64,000 bases of DNA, taken from NCBI GenBank assembly GCA_947568835.1, contig OX387611.1, forward strand, positions 4,468,001 through 4,532,000, in the 5' to 3' direction. The notes beneath the pieces were generated by a model. It had not been told where the DNA came from and did no database searches. It was given only the letters and a program-made list of their open reading frames with translations. The stretch's first letter is position 1. Each line of letters starts with the position of its first letter. Below, piece by piece: positions 33,095 through 44,487 of this stretch. The stretch is from Protonemura montana. Its lineage: Eukaryota > Arthropoda > Insecta > Plecoptera > Nemouridae. Both the position numbers and the translations under genes were made by a program.

Positions 33095-33281
33095 GGCGTT
33101 TTGGTAACAGCTGTCCTCGTGAGATCACCGAAGTGAAGCAACACTGCGCTGAGTCGGGTATTGGATGGGTGACCATCATACACATGACCAGTTCTGTTCG
33201 GGAGAGAGGTTGGAGGGATGAAAGTTAGTACAGTAGCTTCACTCACTTTGCTTATTAACCTCTCGACAGCATGGATTTGTG
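33095..33281 (+). mobile_element. 5S-like SINE, single cassette, tail cut short
   Basis: The head (GGCGTTTTGGTAACAGCTGT, CTCGTGAGATCACCGAAG) passes into one cassette, then the tail starts at about 33224 and is cut at CATGGATTTGTGACA, where an opposite-facing element begins. Confidence 0.8.
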
Positions 33282-33727
33282 ACACTGGTCTAATAACGTC
33301 GGTGAATGAGTGGATAATAATAATAACGCTTTGGTGGATGATGATAAGGATGATAATGAACCTAACCTAGCCTAGAAGAGACCACCGGCTTAACGTCCCT
33401 TCCGAAGGACGGTTTAACGCGAACAACAGAATTTATCCACAAATCCATGCCGTCAGGAGGTTTATAAGCAAGGCGATTGAAGTTGCTGTACTAACTTTCA
33501 TCCCTCCAACCTCTCTCCCGAACAGAACTGGTCATGTGTATGATGGTCACCCATCCAATACCTAACTTAGCGCAGTGTTGCTTAACTTTCATCCCTCCAA
33601 CCCACTCTCCCGAACAGAACTGGTCATGTATATGATGGTCACGTACCTAATATCTGACCCAGTGCAGTATTGCTTAACTTCGGTGATCTCATGAGAACCA
33701 ATGTTTCCTTTACGCCAAACCGTTCGG
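33282..33727 (-). mobile_element. 5S-like SINE, inverted neighbour, 2 cassettes
   Basis: Reverse orientation: from the right, the head (AACGGTTTGGCGTAAAGGAA, GAGATCACCGAAGTTAAGC), two cassettes, then the tail (CCGTCCTTCGGAAGGGACG) toward 33290. Its tail abuts the tail of the plus-strand element at 33095-33281, so the two are tail to tail. Confidence 0.8.
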
Positions 33728-34075
33728 TGTTTTTTTTTTTTTTTAATAATAAGACGAATGAATCACGAGGCCGATATCCAGCTTAGCCCAAGTGAAACCC
33801 TTAACAGCGTGCAATCTCTCTGGCATCCAATGAATCACTAACTTCTTGACAGCAGCCTGAAGGCGTCTTGATATTTGGCCCACCTGAAATTACGCCGTCC
33901 GCCCGACGCCTCGGGTTTGATTCCAGACGAGCACCGAACGCATAAATTCTGCCGCCAGGTCGCGCCCAATCTTAGCTACCTGATACACCCTGAGTTTCCT
34001 GTCGGCATTAGCTCGTTGCAGTGGCGTAACCTGCATCGCTGACGCATTCGAACACGTTTTAAGTGATGGGACCAC
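33728..34075. other. G+C-richer segment between two head-to-head 5S-like elements
   Basis: A T-tract is followed by about 320 bases richer in G+C, bounded by AACGGTTTGGCGTAA-type head sequence on both sides (complement at 33711-33725, direct at 34081-34095). The minus strand holds an open frame with LRVYQVAKIGRDLAAEFM that I do not recognise. It may be a captured or older repeat core. Confidence 0.4.
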
Positions 34076-34590
34076 TGGACGGTTTGGCGTAATGGAAACA
34101 ACATTTTTTTGTAATAACCAAAATTAAGCAACACTGCGCTGCGTCAGGTATTGGTTAGGTGACCATCGAACTTTTTGAAGTGTTGGAAACACCGGTTTTT
34201 GGGAGATCACCGAATTCAAGCAATCCTGAGTCGGGTATTGGATGGGTGACCATCATACACATGACCAGTTCTGTTCGGGAGAGAGGTTGGAGGGATGAAA
34301 GTTAAGCAACACTGCGCTGGGTCAGGTATTAGATGGGTGACCATCATACACATGACCAGTTCTGTTCGGGAGAGCGGTTGGAGGGATGAAAGTTAAGCAA
34401 CACTGCGCTGGGTCAGGTATTAGATGTGTGACTATCATACACATGACCAGTTCTGTTCGGGAGAGAGGTTGGAGGGATGAAAGTTAGTACAGCAACTTCA
34501 CTCGCCTTGCTTATCAACCTCTTGACAGCATGGATTTGTGGAGGAATCCTGTTGTTCGCGTTGTACCGTCCTTCGGATGTGCGTATAAAC
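34076..34590 (+). mobile_element. 5S-like SINE, two nested heads, tail truncated
   Basis: A first head fragment (GGACGGTTTGGCGTAATGGA) leads to one partial cassette (34122-34165). At 34178 a second head (GTGTTGGAAACACCGG) follows, with three cassettes and the tail to CCGTCCTTCGGATGTG at about 34579, where unrelated sequence begins. One element appears inserted in or recombined with another. Confidence 0.8.
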
Positions 34591-37500
34591 GGCCCGACGG
34601 CCCGAAAACCGCCCCACTGGGAAATTATGAGCCTTTGCTTGATAGCAGTCGTTCGGTTCACTTGCATTGTTCGGTTGTATGCAAAGGCAACAATACCTGA
34701 TATCGATTAAGAAGCAATTGTTGATACCAATAAAAAAATCTTTGAGTATTAGAGTAGGTCTCCGATTTGATATATTTTTTTCATTTTAATAGAATGGATT
34801 CAATTGAAAAGGGCGTTTTTTCCAGAACTAAAAATGGAACAAATATAGGCAATCTCATCTCATTCCGTTCCACTGCAAAATAAGTAACAGAATAGGGCAC
34901 CAGTTTGAGTTGTACCATACGCCACTGCACTAAATGCACCTGACTGTGAACTAGCCCGCAGCGGCGTACCCTGACTTAACTCACTGCTGGTCGAATCTAA
35001 TTTTAATGTTTCTATGTTTGCTTCTTTTGCTAATTGCGTAAGGCGAGATATCTCGTCGCAATTACCGTTTCGAAATTATTATCCGTCGATTATTTATGTT
35101 CTTAAATAAAGGGTTGCTTCTTTGTGCGGTCGTTTCGAGGTGATAAATCTTTAGGCGGTGATTGGTAACATGACTGTTATGTAGGTTTGCTTTTGTTAAA
35201 TATGGTAGCCGGAATTATTTTAGCTGTTGATTATTTTTTTGAATAAATTTGTGGAAACTTAAGAAGCGTAAAAAAGGATATAACTGACATCATATATCTG
35301 TTTCTTTTTTTTGCAGAGGTAGTGTGCAAAATCAAATATGCAATTAATTTTAGTAGCAAAGCTGTCTGCAGAGAAGTGCACCTGGTTGTTGAAATGTTTT
35401 GGGGAATTAGAATGTGTAATGTGTGGTTGGTAATAAAAGCTATTATTAATGGTTTTATTTAAATGAACTACAACATTGTTTCAAATTGTTTGGCCTTTTC
35501 TATTTAACAAACCGATGAAAGCCAATAGTTCAATTGTTCAAAGTGCGTTTTATTGACAAAATACTATTTAAAATTAGTTGGTGCGTTGTTTTTATTAGTT
35601 AAATGGGCTTATATTTTTTACTAAGAGTTCAAAACTCACTTTTTACAAAGCTTTTTTCTGTTTCACATTGTACTCATCTTTTAAAGATTACAGTTTATGC
35701 ATATTTCTTAAATTTAAATAGGCCTTAACACCAATTCAAACATGTTTGCAAATTTCAATGATATTATGAAATTATATTATTGATTTAAAATTTAAAATTA
35801 GTAACGTATTTCTGTGGTATTTCATTTAAAACACTTGACCACTTCGAATTTAATTTCATGTCAACATTTTTATGATTTTTTTTCAAAACCATTTCACTAG
35901 TTTAGCGTGAGGTTTTACAATGTCCATACTTGTCGATTAAAAACCCATTTCCACGGTCACAGCAAATCAAATATTTCTAATTTCATCAAAAATAAACGTT
36001 ATCTTTTTAAACTGCTTATTACAAAAACTGACCCTGTAACCTTAATAACTCGTTTAGCATCGTGGCACGAGACGTATCACCACAAAAGACCCGGCCACTC
36101 TCCGCGCAGAAAACGAACCCGGAATCGATTTCACCCCACCGAGCCACATATTTGGTTAGCAATTTCCACCCATAACGTCTAGTAAATATCACACTCCAAT
36201 ATCCTTGACCGCTTCACCCCTCTTCTTCAGCATGTACACACACCCAGAGCTGAGAGACCCTAAAATCCATTCAAAAACCTTCTCACACCAAGAAACACAC
36301 AAATCCATTTCAATTGTCAATGGCCATCTGTAACCATCGAGCTCGAGTCAGCTAGGTGGTGAATATGCTCCAGTGACTCGGCGAATCGCGTCCAAGAATT
36401 GACCCCTGCGGCGAGCCCCACCAAATGTTGTGTCACTTTCATTGGTAGTCGAATTTCACAATAACATTCGATATTTTCGAACTAAACGGCATGCACAAAA
36501 ACGTATGCCTTCTTGTTGTGCGTCTTTGCGACAAGGAATCGCGCCTTATGCAAGACATTGAATGTTCTTGTCAACGAAAGTTCTCTTCGGTTTTGTTGTG
36601 TGGGCTCGGAATAGGTTTGGCCGTTTATGACGCCGTTGGTTTTATGTTTGCTCATGGTCTAGGTGCTTTTCCTGTGTCTTTTGTCTCCATTATTTCTTGG
36701 TATTTTTTTGGTTTACCTACTTCTAAGACGGTGGTCGTGGACAATGTTTAAATGTTGACGGCTGAATTTGGACTTAGATTTTCATGATTTTTCAAGATTT
36801 TTGGTGCCTTTTTGAGTGTTTGTCTGTACAAAAAAAAAAAACTCTGAATCTTAAAGTTTTGCTTTGTTTTTGTATGAAAAAATGCTACAATATATTAAAG
36901 TTAAATATTTGTTTCCTTCGAACATCACGATTTTTTTTAAATAAATGCATTGAAAACGATTAGGGCAATATTTGTTGGCATAATTTTTTTTTTTTAGTTA
37001 AAAACTCAAACGTTCAGAGCCCATAATATTCTCAGTGACAATGTGAGTACGTTACTACCACGGTTATTACACCCCAATTGGGCAAAGGGTAAAAACCTCT
37101 CGACACACTGTCTCCAAGAATTAAACTTTGTACATAAAAAAAATTTGTCAATCAAAAACTCGTTTCGCTAATGTCATTTCGGAAATTCAAACAACTACAA
37201 CAGCTGTTAGCAAAATAATAACTATCAACCCTTCTACACAGAAAGTTATATAATTTGATTTATGCCGTGTAAACTCGTCCCCTACCGAGTTGTCAGTCAA
37301 ATATTATCCACGGCGATCAGAAACTTAGCAATCACTCCCCATGTTCTTGTGCACTGCTACACGTTGATTTTAAAATCTCACGTTTTTCACAAAACAATTC
37401 TCTCTCGATCAACTTAACACAGCCGACAATCTCTCAACCTGTTGTCGTATGGACGATGACAAATCCTGCAGAACAAATCGCTTTTGTTACACCTTCCTTT

Positions 37501-38154
37501 TGAGAACCTCTTAACAACCCTTGTCCGTCATTAGGGTGCAGGAAATAACGGGGTAGTCGTCTTTAAAAAAAAATCAAAAACGATTGTTACCAATTCATTT
37601 TTGTTGCTTTTTTTACCGGAATTGTGCTTCGCTTGGGAGATTCATCACAGGTGGTTGCTGAGTAGAGATCTAACGATGACAGATTCAACGCGACGAATTC
37701 TTAGATAACGATCCCTATTACCTACAACCCTACATATGTTTTCAATCGAAATTTACCACTTTGTTTGGGATGAAACCTGAAATTAAACATCAAGCTAAAC
37801 ATTCTGGAACAAATTCAAAAAATAACCGGCACAAATTCCGAACAGGTTTAAGTACTGCTCTTGCTGTCCTGGTTTTACAAGCTAGCATATGAGTGATAAA
37901 AATGATTGATAGTTCAATGACGGCATTCAAAGCCTTCTATGTTTAAAAAAAAACAAATCAACTTGCTGCTTGTCAGTTTGTCCGCGAAACGAGCGTCTAA
38001 TTTTGAGTCAGATTGAAGCGGTTAACTGAACAAGTAGCGGTCTCTGGCGGGAACAAAATAAACTTGGTGTCGACCGTCGATAAATGCAGTGCCACAGAGA
38101 TACCTAGCTGCTTATTTTTAAACAAATTAACCGAATGCAGAATACTTCAATGCA
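34591..38154. other. Long intergenic stretch, nothing recognised
   Basis: AT-rich with scattered G+C-richer patches (36050-36420). An 86-codon frame at 36491-36751 (starts MHKNVCLLVVRLCDKES, with a hydrophobic C-terminal half) lacks any recognised domain or splice context and I do not call it a gene. Confidence 0.35.
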
Positions 38155-38245
38155 TCAAATATATTAGGATGAAATCTGATTTAAATTGCAAACGCTTGCA
38201 ATGCGTGGGGTATTTTATTATTATCAACACTATAACTATCGAATA
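38155..38245 (-). repeat. tRNA-like SINE tail fragment
   Basis: AGGATGAAATCTGATTTAAA, TTGCAAACGCTTGCAATGCG and GGTATTTTATTATTATCAAC match the tail at 54168-54239 almost base for base. No tRNA-like core is present. Confidence 0.65.
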
Positions 38246-39371
38246 TATTGTTTTTTACTTTAGATAACTTCAGATTTGTTTCCATTTAAAGCAAAACTAG
38301 TTCTAAGCTACACGGAATTTTATTGCAAATGCAAATATTGGTTTAGTTTGGTTTAATAACGAATAACAAATGTTTGCTTTAGTTTTTTTACAATTAGATA
38401 AAATCTTCGTTGAGTTTTTTGGTGTAAAAAGATAAAATTAAGATCAGTGTTTACACAAAATGCACATTTGATAAACAATAGTTTGACATTCATTACAAGG
38501 GTCAGAAAACACTCACATTTTTCAGTAATTACTGGTTTTATCCACTCAAAAGACAGATATCAGACAACTTCGGGATTTTTAAATCAGGTTTTTATTTTCT
38601 AACCAGAGACAAATGGTGCTAAACACTTCAGTTCAGAACAAGGAAACATCAATTTTTTCTAAAAAATGAGCGAGAAATCGTTGAAACAGCCATCGAATCC
38701 TCATAAACATCTGATAATTGCACGATTAAAATCTCGACCTTTACCGTTTCTAAAACAAACATGCTTGCAACTTGAGACTTTTTCACGTTCTCAAAAACCT
38801 CGCAATGCAGTTCACATAAATAGATTGCAATTTTTTTTGTTTTTTTTTTCAATTTGCATAAATCTTTCTCTGGACCACGAAATCTTGTGCTAAACGTGTT
38901 CGTTAATTCCACTCGAGTTGTCGCATAAAATACGAGCGCCTTTCGCTGCAACCGCCAAAATGCCAACGCAAAGTAATTTCCTTCTCTTTAATTGCTTCGA
39001 TAGCATTATCGGTTACATCTTTGTCTTGTTGGGCCATGGCTTACGATTTAGTCTGTACATGTTTGAAATTATTATCCTGACCGAAAAGCCGGGAAGCGAA
39101 ATTGTTTAATGATTTATATTAGCCAAACAAAAAAATATATATATGTAATTAAATCTACCTGAGTGAAAAACTAGGTAATCGATGCTACTAAATATCGGTC
39201 CCATGATAAAAATGCCAGATAATGAAATGTCCTTTAGGTTATGTTTATTACTGGTTCTATTAAACCAAGTAGTTCGTTTTCTTGCAATACATTACTTAGC
39301 AACAATGAATTGTTGTTTAATTAACTGGCAGTGAAATTCGTTACAAACCAATAATTGGCTGTGGCAAAGAT
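38246..39371. other. Intergenic stretch, nothing recognised
   Basis: AT-rich, with overlapping weak frames on both strands at 38650-39110 and no domain or splice support. Confidence 0.35.
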
Positions 39372-40087
39372 AGCGAACCAAACGGTCAATCGTGTTGGAA
39401 ACACCGGTTCTCGTTGGATCACCAAAGTTAAGCAACACTGCGCTGAGTCAGGTATTGAATGGGTGACCATCACACACATGACCAGTTCTGTTCGGGAGAG
39501 AGGTTGGAGGGATGAAAGTTAAGCAACACTGCGCTGGGTCAGGTATTGGATGGGAGACCATCATACACGTGACCAGTTCTGTTCGGGAGAGAGGTTGGAG
39601 GGATGAAAGTTAAGCAACACTGCGCTGGGTCAGGTATTGGATGGGTGACCATCATACACATGACCAGTTCTGTTCGGGAGAGAGGTTGGAGGGATGAAAG
39701 TTAAGCAACACTGCGCTGGGTCAGGTATTGGATGGGTGACCATCACACACATGACCAGTTCTGTTCGGGAGAGAGGTTGGAGGGATGAAAGTTATTACAG
39801 CAACTTCACTCGCCTTGCTTATCAACCTCTCGACAGCATGGATTTGTGGAGGAATCCTGTTGTTCGCGTTGTACCGTCCTTCGGAAGGGAAGTTAAGCCG
39901 GTGGTCCCCTTGGTCTTCGACAGGAGTAGGCTACGTGCTGGCACCGGGTTTCCCTTTCTCCCTTCTAGACTAGGTTAGGTTTGTTATCATCCGAATCACC
40001 ATCCATTTATTCAACGACGCCATTAGACCAGCGTCACAGGACCAGTTGTCAAAACAATGCGTCGTTAAACACCAATAACCAATCAAT
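39372..40087 (+). mobile_element. 5S-like tandem SINE, full-length reference copy
   Basis: The best complete copy. The head GAACCAAACGGTCAATCGTG, TTGGAAACACCGGTTCTCGT, TGGATCACCAAAG aligns with 5S rRNA from near its 5' end through the A box. Four 91-bp cassettes follow, each with the A-box-like GTTAAGCA and C-box-like GGATGGGTGACC. The tail starts at about 39790: CTCGCCTTGCTTATCAACCT, CCGTCCTTCGGAAGGGAAG, GTAGGCTACGTGCTGGCACC, CTAGACTAGGTTAGG, CCAGTTGTCAAAACAATGCG, CGTTAAACACCAATAACC, with AATCAATC at the end. There is no reverse-transcriptase frame, so it is non-autonomous. The CCTTCGG...GACGTTAA core of the tail resembles conserved central/3' domains of other metazoan SINEs. Confidence 0.9.
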
Positions 40088-42170
40088 CGCCATCATTTAG
40101 ACCTTGGAGATGATGAACCATTGAAGTTGCTGATTTAACTGTTTCGTTTTCATAATTATTTGAACCTTAAATCGTACTATTCTTTACAGTTATTGCTATG
40201 TTGTTTTAAAAAGATTTTTTAAGCTAAAGGTAGTTAATCTTACACCTTTGCGGCTGAAATAATTAATAAAAAATCAATCTTTTTTATCAAAAACCATTTC
40301 CAGTCCAGTCGCATTGTTATAAAACAATAAAAATTTATCAATTTCATCAAAAATATTCAAATGATAAAATCGAAAATTGTCAAAGTAATTTATCTAAATC
40401 CATATGTTACCTCATCTCACACCAATTTAGCGAACGCAAAACACGCACCAATTATTTATTTGTAATAATAATAATAATAATAAATAATCTGGCTCTTGCA
40501 CCAATTCCGATTTCAAATATAACTACAAAAAAATGAAAACCATATCTTCTAGTTTCACATTTAAAAAAAGATGCACTTTTCCAATCTAGCATCGAAATCT
40601 CATCTCAGAATACCAACTCAACACAGCAAGTCCATAGATCAGCGAGATGTCGCCAACATTGGCCACGCTGGCACGATCCCGCATCTAATACGATTTATTC
40701 GGTAATTCAATCCGCCATGAGTCCGGCTTGGCCATGTACATCTTAGAGATTATATTTCTATGCTTAAATCACACAGTTATGACCTTTACCGTCCGGTCAC
40801 TTGGTTCACTGCGTGGATTTTGTTGATGTTTTATGGGTTAGGGGTATATTTCTATGGTTTGACAAAGCAATAAAGTCTTTGGTGTCCGGCGGAGATGTGG
40901 CCATCTTGTTATCCATATGTTTTTTTAGACTTTGCGAAATGAAGCAAAATACATTAAAAAGGTTAAAGATTTCAAAACGGTTTCAGGCTAAATATGTTGA
41001 AAAGTAATGTTTAAATAAAATGAATGTGGTGCTGTGGACTCCGATTTAAATCACTAAGGCTTGTTATAGGTAAAGTATTTCTAAGTTTATAAAAAATACA
41101 AGTTTCCATTTGAATATTGATTTTTGAAAGAGTAGTGGTGTTTCTAATAATATAATGTAGTACTGTATAAGTGATTCTGTAGTAAAATTAATCAATTAAG
41201 CATTAGTCCAGGAAACTTAACTGTCAACCTGTTTGAGTACTTAATATAAGAACTCAATAACTCCGTAGCAGTGCCACATGGCCCGTTATCGTAACAGTCC
41301 GCCGTTAAACCCTACTAATCAATTAATCAATTATATGCATATTAATCTGGTCTTGATTTTTAAATGCATTGTTACTAATTTTTTTTAAATCCACGCTGTA
41401 TTTTATTTTTTTTTTACTTTTCTCAAAAAAAAAATATATACATGGACCAAAAAACTCTTGGGACTTTATCTGGTGAGTGCTTTATAGAAATTCGTGGGCA
41501 TGAATTGAGCTGCTTGGCAGCTGACGAAATATCGCTTAGGAAGTGACCAAAGGAAAAAATACTCCCACACAACAAGAAAGCCACGCAAAAACAGATAAAA
41601 GACGTTGGATTTTTGGGGTAAAAATGACAAAAAATTCTAGCGAAAGTGCATGCTATAGGTAAAGAGTGGATGTATTTATTTTTTTTATGTAGGGATAATA
41701 GAGATTATAGGGGGGAGATTATCCTGGGGTAGTTTTGGCAAGATTTGAGGATAAATGCACTGTGATATGACCCTGTATTCAGCAGACTTCCGCTCGACCA
41801 AGAGAGGTAAGCCGAACTTGGCATTGTTGATAGATGAACAAAGATTAGAGTCTTCGTGGTATATATGGTGTGCCTTGGGCTGGATTTTTGAGGGTCGTTT
41901 TTTTTAAAAAGGGGATGAAAAGGTCATCAGTTCTAGTGGGTTAGCGCAGGGAAGAATTTACCCTTGATTTCTTACACTTACCTGTCAGTGAATTGATTTT
42001 TAAATGCAAACTAGATAACGCAATTGTTTTCCATTTAAATACTTTACATCAAATAGCGAAACTGTTTTGAAAATTACAAAATGCATACATAAATAAACAG
42101 GTTATCATTAAATTCTAACAAAAAAATAATTTATGTCACTTCACTTGAAATTCAGTGCCAAATTGCCAAG
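40088..42170. other. Intergenic stretch with one SINE-tail fragment
   Basis: Mostly AT-rich and without a gene. At 41258-41331 lies a diverged 3' end of the 5S-like SINE tail (CAGTGCCACATGGCCCGTTA, CGCCGTTAAACCCTACTAAT, then AATCAATTAATC). Confidence 0.5.
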
Positions 42171-43340
42171 GAGCGGACACTCGCCGTCGCCTCTGTGCTG
42201 GACATTCCGTGACAGGGTGCTTGTTTCGCTCCACGCAAAGAAGCGGACACTCGCCGTCGCCTCTGTGCTGGACATTCCGTGACAGAGTGCTTGTTTCGCT
42301 CCACGCAAAGAAGCGGACACTCGCCGTCGCCTCTGTGCTGGACATTCCGTGACAGGGTGCTTGTTTCGCTCCACGCAAAGGAGCGGACACTCGCCGTCGC
42401 CTCTGTGCTGGACATTCCGTGTCAGAGTGCTTGTTTCGCTCCACGCAAAGGAGCGGACACTCGCCGTCGCCTCTGTGCTGGACATTCCGTGTCAGGCTGC
42501 TTGTTTCGCTCCACGCAAAGGAGCGGACACTCGCCGTCGCCTCTGTGCTGGACATTCCGTGACAGGGTGCTTGTTTCGCTCCACGCAAAGGAGCGGACAC
42601 TCGCCGTCGCCTCTGTGCTGGACACTCCGTGTCAGGCTGCTTGTTTCGCTCCACGCAAAGGAGCGGACACTCGCCGTCGCCTCTGTGCTGGACATTCCGT
42701 GACAGGGTGCTTGTTTCGCTCCACGCAAAGGAGCGGACACTCGCCGTCGCCTCTGTGCTGGACATTCCATGACAGGGTGCTTGTTTCGCTCCACGCAAAG
42801 GAGCGGACACTCGCCGTCGCCTCTGTGCTGGACATTCCATGACAGGGTGCTTGTTTCGCTCCACGCAAAGGAGCGGACACTCGCCGTCGCCTCTGTGCTG
42901 GACATTCCGTGACAGGGTGCTTGTTTCACTCCACGCAAAGAAGCGGACACTCACCGTCGCCTCTGTGCTGGACATTCCGTGACAGGGTGCTTGTTTCGCT
43001 CCACGCAAAGGAGCGGACACTCGCCGTCGCCTCTGTGCTGGACATTCCGTGACAGGGCGCTTGTTTCACTCCACGCAAAGGAGCGGACACTCGCCGTCGC
43101 CTCTGTGCTGGACATTCCGTGACAGGGTGCTTGTTTCACTCCACGCAAAGGAGCGGGAACTCGCTGTCGCCTCTGTACTGGACATTCCGTGACAGGGTGC
43201 TTGTTTCGCTCCACGCAAAGGAGCGGACACTCGCCATCGCCTCTGTGCTGGACATTCCATGACAGGGTGCTTGTTTCGCTCCACGCAAAGGAGCGGACAC
43301 TTGCCGTCGCCACTGTGCTGGACATTCCGTGTCAGGGTGC
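42171..43340 (-). repeat. 70-bp minisatellite, array 1 (about 16.7 copies)
   Basis: The unit GAGCGGACACTCGCCGTCGC ... GACATTCCGTGACAGGGTGC ... CCACGCAAAG is 70 bp and keeps strict phase over 1170 bp with few variants (GAGCG/AAGCG, GACAG/GTCAG). It is G+C- and CpG-rich against an AT-rich background. No stop codon occurs in most frames, so long artificial frames appear on both strands. The same family in opposite orientation is at 61349-63389. Confidence 0.95.
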
Positions 43341-43929
43341 GATTTTATGTCGGTTTAGTAGTTGGTTTTCGTTGCTGAAATCAATATAAACCTAATGTTA
43401 AAGTGAAACTAGCACTGAATTGAGAAAAACGATAAAAGGTTATCCTTTTTTTTGTTAAATTGAGGTGCAAAAAAAGCGGCGTGTTAGTAATTTTTGTTAT
43501 AAACTATAAAACACAACATCTCCCCCCTGTTTCTTAAAGTGGTCTGGGTAAGGATAGGTGCAACTCATAACTCCCTGGTAAAACGCCCACTCAGGACAGA
43601 CAGACAGGTGCGCGCTCTCTAGCCATGGTAGGTGTTTAACAATCATTATGTGCCAGACCTTTTGTTTTTGGCAATCAGCAACTCGATGGGCCTGATTTTG
43701 AACATGGATGTCGGCTTCGTGCAAAAGCAATTTGGGTAGGATATCAAAGATGTCCGATTACGTTTGGATGTAGCCTGCAAGGTGCAAGATGTTTTTTTTT
43801 GCGTGCGATCAAGTTGTTACACATGTTATTTTGTGTGGGCTTTGTTAGTCAAGGTCTGTTCTGACATTGACATTTTTTTTGAGCAGCTAAAAATACTTCT
43901 TTATCAGAGCTATTATTTTTATTGATTTG
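43341..43929. other. Intergenic stretch, nothing recognised
   Basis: A weak 77-codon minus-strand frame (43497-43730) has no recognised domain. Confidence 0.35.
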
Positions 43930-44487
43930 CACTGTTTTGACAACTGGCCCTGACGCACTGGTCAAATGGCGTTGCTGTTAATGAGTGGTTGATGATGAGG
44001 ATGATGATGAACATAACTTAGCGTAGATTGAAGGTGGGGATAAATGCTTACAGTGTGTAGCCTGAACATTGAGAACGACCGGCTTAGCGTCCCTTCCGAA
44101 GGACGGTACAACTCGAACAACAGGATTCCTCCACAAATCCATGCTGTCGAGAGGTTGATAAGCAAAGCGAGTGAAGTTGCTGTACTAACTTTCATCCCTC
44201 CAACCTCTCTCCCGAACAGAACTGGTCATGTGTATGATGGTCACCCATCCATTACCTGACTCAGCGCAGTGTTGCTTAGCTTTCATCCCTCCAACCTCTC
44301 TACCGAACAGAACTGGTCATGTGTATAATGGTCACCCATCTAATACCTGACCCATTGCAGTGTTGCTAAACTTGCATCCCTCCAACCTCTCTCCCGAACA
44401 GAACTGGTCATGTGTATGATGGTCACCCATCCAATACCTGACCCAGCGCAGTGTTGCTTAACTTCCCGTAATCTCACAAAAACTGGT
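43930..44487 (-). mobile_element. 5S-like tandem SINE, 3 cassettes plus tail
   Basis: In minus orientation: cassettes from about 44465 down to 44190, tail from there to CTGTTTTGACAACTGGCCC (complement) near 43930. The head is reduced to a degraded GAGATTACGGGAAGTTAAGC-like start. The tail carries a private insertion/variant near 44040-44080. Confidence 0.85.

Noticed and set aside
42136..43325. Long overlapping open frames on both strands over the 70-bp array (up to 294 codons)
   Set aside because: The 70-bp unit lacks stops and is not a multiple of three, so every frame stays open in turn; the same text appears in several frames. No start context, splice or domain support. The same applies to 61255-63328.
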